Source of the DNA: CAIKAP01 sp964574605
Lineage (GTDB): Bacteria > Verrucomicrobiota > Verrucomicrobiia > Palsa-1439
DNA length: 36,240 nt
Assembly: GCA_964574605.1 (NCBI GenBank)
Contig: CAZNOK010000019.1
Coordinates: 1-36,240 of the forward strand
Direction: 5' to 3'
Of this stretch, positions 21,643 to 30,431 are shown piece by piece (positions within the stretch are counted from its first letter, which is position 1; every line of letters begins with the position of its first letter). The notes beneath the pieces were generated by a model, which was not told the DNA's origin, ran no database searches, and saw only the letters and a program-made list of their open reading frames with translations. The position numbers were made by a program, and so were the translations under genes.

Positions 21643-22743
21643 TCACCGTTGACTCAACGCCTTTCGCAGCACCGGCTCGAAAGCTGCGGACTGCCGCCAG
21701 AAGCCAAGATCGCTCGGATGCGATGCGTCGGTGGCGCCTTCGTTGTCGTCGCCCAGTAGCGCGTCACCTGCGATGTAATAGAGTCGTCGCACGCCTTCCC
21801 GATGCAACGCCACATAAGCCGCGCGCAAAGCGGCGTGGTTGTCGTTGTGGAATTTGTTTCGCTCGGGGCGCAGCCAAGCGTTGGTGAATCGGCGATCCTC
21901 AACGAGCACGATGGGCGTCTGCGGACACGCCTCGCGGAGCATTTTCACGAGCGGCGGACATTTCTTGGTCACGTCGGCAGGTTGCATGTTTGGCAGGCAA
22001 TCAATCACGAACGCTGCCGCGTCAATCTTGCAGAGCAACTCGCCGACGGCGGCGTCCATCCGTCCGTTGCCGGAGAAACCGATGTTGATTACGGGACGGT
22101 CGAAGCGCCGGCCAAGAATGGCGGTGTGAACCATGCCGGGCCGCGACGCACACGCGCCGTGCGTGATGGAGGTTCCATAGAAGACAATCGGTTTGGTGCG
22201 TGGCGGCAAGCCTTCGAACTTCGCGTCCGTAGGCACACCGAACTCCAGCGACTCAACGCCGTTGTAGAGGGGCAGGTAGGCGGCGTATTCGCGTAGGCCC
22301 GGCGCGAGGTCGGTGGCGAGAGCTTGGCAGACTTCTTTCTTGTCGGGTTTGGTGACGTTGACCCAACGCCACTGGCCGCGCGCATCGCGAGCGTAGAGGT
22401 CCACGCCGCTGACGCCGGTGGCCGGCATGTGGGGCATGGCGATCCGGTCGGAGCGCAACGTGTAGCGCGTCCAGATGACCGTCGCGTCGGTCTTGAACCG
22501 GACCATCATCCCGGCGCTGTCGCGGCTCAAGTTCCAGACATTGGCAGTCACTTTGCCCTCGGCGACACCTGGGAACCGGTCGAACCAGCGTTTCCGTTCC
22601 ATGTCCGGCCATCCGCGCCCCTCGACGCCCCACGTCGTCACGTCATGCCAAGTCAGCACCGGCGGTTGCGTGGATTTGGTGGCGGCATTGGCCGAAAACA
22701 AGGCGATCCAACTGCTGAGCAGCAATACGATGATGTTTTTCAT
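21643..22743 (-). CDS. Exported SGNH/GDSL esterase with N-terminal GxDLY domain
   Basis: 366 residues from the ATG at 22743 (AAAGGA upstream), with a signal peptide MKNIIVLLLSSWIALFSANA. Residues about 30-170 form the beta-sandwich domain named after GxDLY, seen here as GVSGVDLYARD. The SGNH hydrolase domain follows: block I GTSITHGACASRPG with the nucleophile Ser, block II Gly in GFSGNGRMD, and the C-terminal DASHPSDLG with the catalytic Asp and His. Such enzymes remove acyl groups, often acetyl, from polysaccharides, which opens acetylated pectin or hemicellulose to lyases and glycosidases. It lies between the DUF4838 gene (17 bases upstream) and the TIM-barrel gene (9 bases downstream). 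The catalytic residues are all in place. Confidence 0.92.
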   Translation of the reverse strand: MKNIIVLLLSSWIALFSANAATKSTQPPVLTWHDVTTWGVEGRGWPDMERKRWFDRFPGVAEGKVTANVWNLSRDSAGMMVRFKTDATVIWTRYTLRSDRIAMPHMPATGVSGVDLYARDARGQWRWVNVTKPDKKEVCQALATDLAPGLREYAAYLPLYNGVESLEFGVPTDAKFEGLPPRTKPIVFYGTSITHGACASRPGMVHTAILGRRFDRPVINIGFSGNGRMDAAVGELLCKIDAAAFVIDCLPNMQPADVTKKCPPLVKMLREACPQTPIVLVEDRRFTNAWLRPERNKFHNDNHAALRAAYVALHREGVRRLYYIAGDALLGDDNEGATDASHPSDLGFWRQSAAFEPVLRKALSQR

Positions 22744-22760
22744 GTTGATGGAGTTCCTTT

Positions 22761-24899
22761 CTATTTAGATCGAATGGCGGCGACCCAAACCTGACTGTCG
22801 GCGCCGCCGAAACCGAGATGTTGCAACACACGCTCCTTGTCGAGGGCTTCCGTCGGGATGCGGAATTGCAGCGTGTCCCACTGCGGTTTGCGCGAGAGTG
22901 GTTGCTGGGAACGAATGGGAGTCCAGATATCCTTGCGCGTGTTGATCGAAATGCTTCTCAACTGCGACTCGCCCCACACGTCCATCTCGATAACCAGCGG
23001 TTTGTCGCGGTCGGACGCCATGACATTGAACGTAGCCCAGCCACAGGCGTTGTCACCGACCCCGGTCTCGTCGGAATTCCAGCAACGCCGGCCGCCCTTG
23101 GTTTCCTCCTTGCCGAAACCGCTGTTGGGCACGCCCAAGTGTGCACCCGACTTCCAACGCTTCACGTAATCCACCGCTTCGGAAACTTTACAGTAAGCGA
23201 GCGCCTTTTGTCCCGCTGCGTGTGCCGCGTCCATGCAAGTTAGATCACCAGTTGTTTGCAACTTGGCCGATTGCTCGAACCCTTCAATCATCCAGTATCC
23301 ATAACGGAACGTGCGAGCCACTTCGGCGACCCTGTCGTTGCGGGCAATCTTCTCCGCGCGTTCGAGCGCAGCCATTGCCCGGTCGAGGCTGGCGCGGTCG
23401 TACAGCCCGGCGGCCTGCGTGCGCGGATTGTCGCTGTAGGACTTGCCGGTCTTGCGCACCGCAGTTTCGACTTCCGCGTAGAACTCCGTCATCGCCGGCG
23501 CGGCAGGGCCGAACATTCCCTCGATCCATTCACGCGCAATGGCGTCGGGATCGGCTGACGGATTCCAGAGTAACTTGGCGATGACGTAGTAGAGCGGGCC
23601 GTCCAGCGCCCAATCGCTGAGTGAACTCTGGCAATAGTAGCGTCGCACGCCGAGCGAGTGCAGGTATTTCACATCAGCGGCAAACGTGTGCATCACCGGA
23701 CGCGGCAACCGCCACCACATGGATTTGCTGACGTAGCTGTAGATCATCAAGTCCGTCGTGAGTTTCGTCCAGCGCTTGAGCAAGGCGTTGAACTGCGAAT
23801 TAGCTTCCGAAGATGCGTCGTTAATCGGACGGCTGTAATCGGCTGGCGCGTAATGGCAGAGGAACGGCACCACGTTCGGCTTTGGACGAATTGTGTCGGG
23901 CGGCTCCGCGTAATTGATGTAGGCCAGCACGAGCAATTTCTTGTCGGGATACTTGCGCGTCACGCGGTCGGCGACTTCGTTGGCGAACCAGAACACGCGG
24001 TCGCCCATGAACGGTTTCTCCTTCGCGAGACCCTGCTTGGTCGTGCGCGCGCCGCAAAGTTTTTTGTCGAGCGCCAGGCACGCCTCGCACTCGCACCAGC
24101 CGCTGTCGTCGTTCGGGCTGACCGAAACCATCGGCGCGCGCGGGTCTTCGTCGAACGCGCGGATCACGTTCGCGGCGAACTCGTCGGCCAAGCCCGGTGC
24201 CGTCACGCAAAGCTGATTGCGCGGCCCGCTGGTCGGCACGCGTTGGCCGCGCACCAGCGGGTTCCACTCTGGATGCGTGGCAAAATAGCGTTTCGCCGGC
24301 AGGATCTGGTGGTACGCGTGGACGCCGTGAATGCTCCGCGGCCAAAACGCGCAAACGCCATTCGACGCCGCGGTTTCCGCCGAATAAAAACCGTTCATGC
24401 CGAGTTTCAGGCCCCATTGTTCGTTCTCCGGTTTGTTCGCCTTGAAAAGCCGCCACGAGAACGCTGGTTTCGAGTCGAGTCGGAACGGCTTTGGCGCGAT
24501 GGTCTTCTGCTGCGGCACGAATTCGTCCTCTGGCGTCAGCCACCGGCAACCGAGCGTTTCCAGAAAACGGTAAACGGCAAACAACGTTCCCCGGTCGCTG
24601 CCGCCGGAGATCGTCACGCCTTTCGGGCCGGCTTCGATCTGGACGCGCTCGTCGTCACCCGACGGCGTCAGCCCCACGTCAACGCGTGTACCCGTCACCG
24701 GTTGTCCTTCTGTCACGACGGGCAATCTTGCGCCGGACATCTTTTCCAGATACGCGCTCAACTCCTGCGCCGCCGCGCGCACCGTTGGCGAGGCATCGGC
24801 AGGGATGACGATGGTTGCGCGCGGCTGGCCGTTCTCCACGAGGGCGGCTGTCACCAGTGAAGCACAAAGGACAGACACTACTATGACAAACGTTTTCAT
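22761..24899 (-). CDS. DUF4838 glycoside hydrolase-like protein (alpha-glucuronidase-related)
   Basis: 712 residues from the ATG at 24899, which overlaps the preceding gene's stop by ATGA; a signal peptide (MKTFVIVVSVLCASLVTAAL) follows. Residues about 28-130 form the N-terminal domain shared with GH20 and GH67 (ATIVIPADASPTVRAAAQEL, GTLFAVYRFLETLGCRW). The DUF4838 catalytic-like barrel includes VSVSPNDDSGWCECEACLAL, LLVLAYINYAEPP, VVPFLCHYAPADYSRPI, LMIYSYVSKSMWW and WIEGMFGPAAPAM. The C-terminal part (GVPNSGFGKEETKGGR and beyond) is beta-rich. By its relatives it may remove uronic acids or aminosugars; the activity of most members is unknown. In a run with a rhamnogalacturonan-lyase-like protein, a glucuronidase or galacturonidase role is attractive but inferred. 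Confidence 0.9.
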   Translation of the reverse strand: MKTFVIVVSVLCASLVTAALVENGQPRATIVIPADASPTVRAAAQELSAYLEKMSGARLPVVTEGQPVTGTRVDVGLTPSGDDERVQIEAGPKGVTISGGSDRGTLFAVYRFLETLGCRWLTPEDEFVPQQKTIAPKPFRLDSKPAFSWRLFKANKPENEQWGLKLGMNGFYSAETAASNGVCAFWPRSIHGVHAYHQILPAKRYFATHPEWNPLVRGQRVPTSGPRNQLCVTAPGLADEFAANVIRAFDEDPRAPMVSVSPNDDSGWCECEACLALDKKLCGARTTKQGLAKEKPFMGDRVFWFANEVADRVTRKYPDKKLLVLAYINYAEPPDTIRPKPNVVPFLCHYAPADYSRPINDASSEANSQFNALLKRWTKLTTDLMIYSYVSKSMWWRLPRPVMHTFAADVKYLHSLGVRRYYCQSSLSDWALDGPLYYVIAKLLWNPSADPDAIAREWIEGMFGPAAPAMTEFYAEVETAVRKTGKSYSDNPRTQAAGLYDRASLDRAMAALERAEKIARNDRVAEVARTFRYGYWMIEGFEQSAKLQTTGDLTCMDAAHAAGQKALAYCKVSEAVDYVKRWKSGAHLGVPNSGFGKEETKGGRRCWNSDETGVGDNACGWATFNVMASDRDKPLVIEMDVWGESQLRSISINTRKDIWTPIRSQQPLSRKPQWDTLQFRIPTEALDKERVLQHLGFGGADSQVWVAAIRSK

Positions 24900-26101
24900 T
24901 TCACTTCGTCCCAATCATATTCCATCCGGACAATATCCGGTGAGCGATTGCCAATGCGTTTGTAAGTGACAATGTTGAAATGCGTTTTGCCTGCGCGTGT
25001 CGCCCACCACGGCACTGCGTAATAGCCATCGGTGACATTTTGATTCTCGGCATTGTCGAGAATGACGTGCTTGATCACGGCAAGCGTTTCGGGATCGAAA
25101 CGCAACAGGCTGAGTTTCATCCGATTCGATGTTGTTGCCTTGATGGAGTCAAGTCGCCCAAGCGGCGGAGGAGCAGCGCCCGGTTTGTACGTGTTTCGTC
25201 CCAGCACATAATACTGGCCGTCCCTCTCGAAAACACGAGGTCGCCCAATACAGGTCGCGACGAAAGGATACTGCGCAACCCAATCCGTCGTCCGCACCAG
25301 ATTAAATTGTCCATCCGTGACAAACAACGGCTGCTGGGTCGCATACGGACGACAGACGAAGAGAAAGCCGTCCCGATACCGGACGAACGCGCTCTCGTTG
25401 AGCGGCGACTTGAACTCGTTGCTCAGGTTCTTCACGTAACGCCAGCTCTTTCCGAAATCATCGCTGTGCAACACGGCGACCCAACCAGCCTTTGCGTTCT
25501 TCGGTGTAACCGGTTTGCCGCCGGGCAGGTTGGCGAAGGTCATGGCCAGCATCCATGTCGTGTTGTTTTCGGTGATTGCATCGAAGACGTAGCCGTATTC
25601 GACGCCATCCACGAGACCCATCTTTCCCATGTCCTTGAATGTGCGTCCACCATCGGAGGACCGAAACTCGATCAAGCCAAGCCGCGTGGCCGAACTGCTG
25701 CCCTTTTCTCGTTGTGGCGATTGCGCGTCAATGTAACAGGCGATGTCGCCATTGCCGCAACGAACAAACTCGCCGTTCTGGAGATTCACGTTGTCGCGGT
25801 GCAACGATGTTCGGTGTGGCAACAGCCGTTCCGTGACAGGATTGAAGCGAATCAGATCGAAGTCCGCTTCCTTGTCGTGGGCGTGGGCGAACCCGCGCTT
25901 GAAACCGATGAGCAACTCCTCCGGTCCGATCCGCGTCACGATGGGGAACGCAAGATAACGCCGCTCATCCATATCCTGCGCTGCCACGAGCGTCTGCACA
26001 TAATGATAGTAAGGCACCAGTTCAGGGATCGCGGGTAGAGAGGCTCCAGTGACGGTTCCCGCCAAGGCGAAAGTGAGGATGACAAAGTGCGTCAGGTTCA
26101 T
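24896..26101 (-). CDS. Exported BNR-repeat/sialidase-fold protein
   Basis: 401 residues, with a signal peptide MNLTHFVILTFALAGTVTGA. Asp-box-type motifs are SSDGGRTF and HSDDFGKSW, fewer than in the protein at 1487-2680. The rest is typical of a six-bladed propeller (FPIVTRIGPEELLIGFKRG, NGEFVRCGNGDIACYID, ESAFVRYRDGFLFVCRP, RPRVFERDGQYYVLGRNTY). It is probably a glycosidase or lyase on the shared glycan; sialic acid need not be the substrate. Both ends overlap neighbours by ATGA (start at 26101 with the discoidin-like gene, stop at 24896 with the DUF4838 gene), which indicates tight co-translation. Confidence 0.82.
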   Translation of the reverse strand: MNLTHFVILTFALAGTVTGASLPAIPELVPYYHYVQTLVAAQDMDERRYLAFPIVTRIGPEELLIGFKRGFAHAHDKEADFDLIRFNPVTERLLPHRTSLHRDNVNLQNGEFVRCGNGDIACYIDAQSPQREKGSSSATRLGLIEFRSSDGGRTFKDMGKMGLVDGVEYGYVFDAITENNTTWMLAMTFANLPGGKPVTPKNAKAGWVAVLHSDDFGKSWRYVKNLSNEFKSPLNESAFVRYRDGFLFVCRPYATQQPLFVTDGQFNLVRTTDWVAQYPFVATCIGRPRVFERDGQYYVLGRNTYKPGAAPPPLGRLDSIKATTSNRMKLSLLRFDPETLAVIKHVILDNAENQNVTDGYYAVPWWATRAGKTHFNIVTYKRIGNRSPDIVRMEYDWDEVK

Positions 26102-28257
26102 TGCGGCCTCACGAGAAAGGCACGCGCGCCGGGACGATCAATTTGCACTGTGAACGAGGAACTGCGCGCTACCTCAGCGCCAGTTGCCAAATCCACCACG
26201 CGCACGGGGCGCGTGACCGGCAACGCCACGGTTACTGGAGCGCCGCTCGTCTTGCCATGATAATCTGCCGCCAACAAAAACATCGCATCGCCTTTGCGCA
26301 CACCAGAGACGCGCACCACTGGCTCGGTCTTGACACCCTCAAGCAGTTCGCCACCGATGATGATGTCCTCGACGGGGGCGGCGATGCGCACGGCGTCGGC
26401 ATAGGCAGCCAGCGTTTCGGTGTCCCAGACGCGGCTGCTCCAGAACAACAAGCCGCGCGCGCCGTTGGCAAAACACTCCAGCAACACATCGCGAAACGCC
26501 CAGCCCGGAAACAGGCCCGCGTCGCCCGGCGACACCCAAGGAATCACGTCGTTGCGCTTCAACAACCGTCGGTCTTTGCGCACTTCGTCGCCGACCAAAG
26601 CGATGTGATACGGCTCCAGCGCCGAGTATGTGCTGACCTCGCTGCCGTGCATCCAGTCCGGGTAGAGACGGTCCACTGACCAGAAAAACTGATAGGGTTT
26701 ACCAGGCTGGAAATCATAGCCACCGCATTCGGTCGCAGGCCCGCCGGCGGCTTGCGACGCCTTGCGCACGGCACCGGTGATGTCCTTCCAAATCTCGCAG
26801 CCTTTGGCGATCTGCCATTCCTGCAAATCCTTTAGCCCGCTCTTGGCGAAGTCGGCTTGGCAACGAGAACATTTCGCGGCGTCAACGGGACCGCGCCAGC
26901 CCCAAAGCTCGATGTCCGCGGTGTAAAGGTTCGGACGCGCTTTGGTCGCCTCGCTTGCGATGCGCTCAATCTCCGCGCGATACGCTGGGCCGCGATACGA
27001 CGGGCAGAGCTTTTGTCCGGGACCGCTGGCCAACTGGCAACGAATCTCCGGGTTGCGTTTGTTGCGATCCTCCAGCACGTGAAGCGGCGAGTCCACGCTG
27101 ACAACCTTGAAACCGTCTGCTCGCATCTTTTCCAACAACGTCCATTCGGCATCGTCGCGGACCCAACGCGCAAACACCGGCACGTAAGAAAATCCCAGCG
27201 TCCGAAACGCGCGTACGGCATCGGGCCAGCGAGTTGTATCGCTCAAGCCCCACCAACCGAGTCCCGTGAGCAGTCGCTTCGGTTGTGGTGCGCCGGTGAT
27301 TTGCATCGCGCGGATGCGCTGCCGGCCCGGTGGCGCTTGGCCGCCGATCCACGACACTTGGTAACGCAGTTCGCCTTCCTGACCATCGCGCCAGTTGCCC
27401 GACAAGTAGAGCCGCCGCCACGACTTCGAGGAAGCGACGCTGTTGGTCGTAAATGTGTACCGCGACCAACCGTCAGCGAGCGCTTGCGGCGTTTGCGTGT
27501 TGAGCAGTCGCACGGCGGGCGGTAGATCAAGTCGGACAGTGACGTCTGTCTTGCGCGGCAGCGCACTCAGAAAGCCGACCGGGTTCGGCGTCGCGATGTT
27601 CGTCGAGAACCAGACGACCGGCTTGTGAAAATAGAGTTGCGCGCCTTGCGGACAAAACGGAACGGCCTGCGCCGGATCTTCGCGTAGCGGCAGCGCATTG
27701 TCGGCTCCGCGCAACACCCACATCTCGTCGCTGACGTTCAGTCCCGTGCCGTAGAACGACAAGCCCACGTAGCGCACTCGCACTCGCAGGTTGCGGAACG
27801 CGAGCCGGTGCACCCACGCCTTGCCTTCCTCCGGTGGAATGCCGAACCGTTCACGGTCGCCGGGATTCCAGCGCGAAAACGACGCGAGCCGGTAGAACTG
27901 TTTGCCGTCGCGGCTCGCCACGAGGTCCACCCAGACCGGGAACGAAGTGCCGGCCCCCGGTGAGCCGCCCTGCAATCGAATGGCGACTTCGCCGATGGAC
28001 TGCTCCGCGCCGAGGTCGAGCGACAACTGCTGCAAGCCCGGATAACTGAACCCGACGCACTTGCTGTCAAACCAGAGTTTGTCGTCCTTGCGCGATGTGA
28101 ACACGCCGTCCGTCAGGTCGGTCGCATCCGTGCCGCCTTTTGCGGTCAGTGCGTAATTCGGTTCCGGCAAAAACTGCACCCGTTTGCCCGCGGCGAGGTT
28201 CTCCGGTTCGGCGGCGTGCACGCAGCACACCAACAGCAAAAGAAGTGTGATTCTCAT
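26098..28257 (-). CDS. Exported discoidin-like + TIM-barrel putative glycosidase
   Basis: 719 residues from the ATG at 28257 (MRITLLLLLVCCVHAAEP, signal peptide). The ORF can be read to 28371, but the extension is not leader-like and would overlap the GH3 gene. Residues about 20-190 resemble a discoidin/F5-8 type C binding domain (ATDLTDGVFTSRKDDKLWF, QLSLDLGAEQSIGEVAIRL, VWVDLVASRDGKQFYRLASF, LRVRVRYVGLSFYG). A beta domain follows, then a TIM-barrel-like region: LLTGLGWWGLSDTTRWPDAV, FKVVSVDSPLH, YTADIELWGWRGPVDAAKC with an adjacent CSRC pair, and ARGLLFWSSRVWDTE. A small beta domain (VRVVDLATGAEV) ends it. The Glu in DIELWGW is a candidate catalytic acid. I cannot name the family. The gene follows GH3 with a two-base gap. 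Confidence 0.75.
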   Translation of the reverse strand: MRITLLLLLVCCVHAAEPENLAAGKRVQFLPEPNYALTAKGGTDATDLTDGVFTSRKDDKLWFDSKCVGFSYPGLQQLSLDLGAEQSIGEVAIRLQGGSPGAGTSFPVWVDLVASRDGKQFYRLASFSRWNPGDRERFGIPPEEGKAWVHRLAFRNLRVRVRYVGLSFYGTGLNVSDEMWVLRGADNALPLREDPAQAVPFCPQGAQLYFHKPVVWFSTNIATPNPVGFLSALPRKTDVTVRLDLPPAVRLLNTQTPQALADGWSRYTFTTNSVASSKSWRRLYLSGNWRDGQEGELRYQVSWIGGQAPPGRQRIRAMQITGAPQPKRLLTGLGWWGLSDTTRWPDAVRAFRTLGFSYVPVFARWVRDDAEWTLLEKMRADGFKVVSVDSPLHVLEDRNKRNPEIRCQLASGPGQKLCPSYRGPAYRAEIERIASEATKARPNLYTADIELWGWRGPVDAAKCSRCQADFAKSGLKDLQEWQIAKGCEIWKDITGAVRKASQAAGGPATECGGYDFQPGKPYQFFWSVDRLYPDWMHGSEVSTYSALEPYHIALVGDEVRKDRRLLKRNDVIPWVSPGDAGLFPGWAFRDVLLECFANGARGLLFWSSRVWDTETLAAYADAVRIAAPVEDIIIGGELLEGVKTEPVVRVSGVRKGDAMFLLAADYHGKTSGAPVTVALPVTRPVRVVDLATGAEVARSSSFTVQIDRPGARAFLVRPQ

Positions 28258-28259
28258 GT

Positions 28260-30431
28260 TTAGTAGCGTTCGACTAAACGGTCGGCAGCCAGCGTTGTCG
28301 TGGCGCGCAGCCGGATGTCGCGGCTGGAGCAACCGACTTGGATTTCGTATTGGCCGGCTTCTGCTTTCCATTTGTTGGTGGCGACATCGTAAAACGCGAA
28401 CGCGCTTGGACGCAACGCAATTTCCACGCGCTTGCTCTCACCGGGGCGCAGCACGACTTTGGCGAAGCCCTTGAGTTCCTTCGGCGGACGCGGCACGGAC
28501 GATTTCGGCGGCGCAACATAAACTTGGACGACCTCGGCCCCGGCGCGCTTGCCAGTGTTCTTCACCACGCACGAAACACGACGCGCATCGGCTTTCAGGC
28601 CGCTCAACTCGAATGTCGTGTAACTCAAGCCGTGGCCGAACGGGAATTGCGGCTCGATCTTCTTCTCGTCGAACCAGCGGTAACCGATGAACACGCCTTC
28701 GTTGTATTCGGTGTCGAACGCGCGGGTTGCTTTGCGTTCCTCGGGTTTGCGTCCCGGATCCACCGGGTCCTTGTCGAGCACCAGTTTTGCCGGCCACTCG
28801 CCGAGGGCGTGGCACGGATAATCGGCAAGCCGCTTGGCGAAAGTGTAGCTGAGTTTGCCGGCGGGATTGACTTTGCCGGTGAGCACGTCGGCGAGCGCGT
28901 CACCGGTGGCTTGCCCGGCGTAATGAGCGGCGAGAAGCGCGGGGACGTTGGCGAGCCACGGATCAAGCGTGACAGCGCCATTGGCCACGAGCACGACCAC
29001 GATCTTCGGGTTCGCTTTCGCGAGCGTAGCAATGGCCTCGACTTGGCCGCCGGGCAATTCCATGTCCAGCAGGTCGCGTCCTTCGCTGGCCATCACGCCG
29101 GCGGCAACGAAGATGACCGCATCGGATGTCTTCGCTGACTTCGTCAGTGTCGCAGCGTCGGTGACGACGTTGGTTCTCTTGATGCCCCCTCGCGCGGCCT
29201 GTTCCCACTCGATGGCGCCTTTGACTATTCGTGGTTGAAGCGGGATGGAGTACGGCAGGTGCGTGACGGCGTAAACGCTTTGCAATCCTTGCAGCGGAGT
29301 AATCTGAACGGCCGCCGGAACATTTCCGGAACCTCCGCCTTGCAACACGATGTCTGCCGCAGGGCCGGTGACGAGGATGTTGCGGACGTTGGCTGGATCG
29401 ATCGGGAGCAAGTTGTTTTGGTTCTTCAACAGGACGATGCCCTGCGCGCCGAGCCGGCGGGCGGCCTCGCGATGTTTCGGGGAATCGAGTTCGCCTTTCG
29501 GGCGCGACTTGGGATCGAGCACGCCGCAACGAATGTAGAGTCGCAGGATGCGACGCACCTTGTCATTGAGCACACTCATCGGGACTTGGCCGGATTTCAC
29601 GGCGGCGAGAAGGTTGCCGTTACCGAAAACATAGCCGCAGACACCGGTCGTCATGTCGGTGCCGGCCAGCGCGGCGGGTACGGTGTCGTAGGCGGCGCGC
29701 CAGTCGGTGATCATCACGCCGTCGAACCCGATCTGGTCCTTGACGATCTCCTGCAACAGCCGGCGATTGTGGGCGCAGTGGGTGCCATTGAGCAGATTGT
29801 TGCCCGACATCATCGTCCAGACGCCGGCGTCGCGGAACGACAACTCCGTCGGCAACAGATGCGTCTCCCGCAGTGTGCGCTCGTCCATGTTCGAACTGGT
29901 GAAATGTCGGCGATGCTCGCAGTCGTTGGCAACGACGAGGCAGGAGCAGGCGCCGACTTTCTTCGATTGCACCCCGCGCACGTAAGCAGCGGTGATTTTC
30001 CCCGCGAGGAACGGATCCTCAGAAAAATTCTCGAAGTTCCTTCCCGCGAGTGGTGAGCGGACGAGATTGATCATCGGCGCCAGGAGCACGTGTTGGTTAA
30101 GCGTGAGCATTTCCTCGGCGAGCACGCGGCCAAACTCCTCTGCTGCCTTTTCATCCCACGCGCAGGCGAGCGTGAGCGTGCAGGGCAACAATGTGGTCTT
30201 TGTGCCCTTCAATTCGCCGAGTGGACGAACACCCTGCCGTCCATCGAGCATGGCGAGTTGCGGGATACCGAGCCGCGGCACGCCGCCGGAGAGAAACGCA
30301 CCGTGGCAAAGGTCAGCTTTTTCTTCGAGCGTCAATTTGCCGAGCAACTCCTCAACGCGCTGTTCGATGGGCGGCTGCGCGTTGCCGAGTGTTGCCAGAA
30401 TTGCGCAAGCGACAATGAGCGGAGTTCTCAT
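28260..30431 (-). CDS. GH3 beta-glycosidase (exported)
   Basis: 723 residues from the ATG at 30431, overlapping the stop of the PL26-like gene by ATGA. A signal peptide (MRTPLIVACAILATLGNA) precedes the canonical GH3 opening IEQRVEELLGKLTLEEKADL. The (beta/alpha)8 domain carries VWTMMSGNNLLNGTHCAHN and GFDGVMITDWRAAYD, whose Asp is the nucleophile position. The alpha/beta sandwich follows (GAQGIVLLKNQNNLLPI, VVVLVANGAVTLDPW). The C-terminal fibronectin-III-like domain has EPQFPFGHGLSYTTFELSGL and RAGAEVVQVYVAPP. Length and order match the usual three-domain beta-glucosidase/xylosidase type. It probably trims oligosaccharides released by the lyase. The ORF could be read to 30707 but not with a leader. 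Family assignment is firm; sugar specificity is open. Confidence 0.95.
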   Translation of the reverse strand: MRTPLIVACAILATLGNAQPPIEQRVEELLGKLTLEEKADLCHGAFLSGGVPRLGIPQLAMLDGRQGVRPLGELKGTKTTLLPCTLTLACAWDEKAAEEFGRVLAEEMLTLNQHVLLAPMINLVRSPLAGRNFENFSEDPFLAGKITAAYVRGVQSKKVGACSCLVVANDCEHRRHFTSSNMDERTLRETHLLPTELSFRDAGVWTMMSGNNLLNGTHCAHNRRLLQEIVKDQIGFDGVMITDWRAAYDTVPAALAGTDMTTGVCGYVFGNGNLLAAVKSGQVPMSVLNDKVRRILRLYIRCGVLDPKSRPKGELDSPKHREAARRLGAQGIVLLKNQNNLLPIDPANVRNILVTGPAADIVLQGGGSGNVPAAVQITPLQGLQSVYAVTHLPYSIPLQPRIVKGAIEWEQAARGGIKRTNVVTDAATLTKSAKTSDAVIFVAAGVMASEGRDLLDMELPGGQVEAIATLAKANPKIVVVLVANGAVTLDPWLANVPALLAAHYAGQATGDALADVLTGKVNPAGKLSYTFAKRLADYPCHALGEWPAKLVLDKDPVDPGRKPEERKATRAFDTEYNEGVFIGYRWFDEKKIEPQFPFGHGLSYTTFELSGLKADARRVSCVVKNTGKRAGAEVVQVYVAPPKSSVPRPPKELKGFAKVVLRPGESKRVEIALRPSAFAFYDVATNKWKAEAGQYEIQVGCSSRDIRLRATTTLAADRLVERY

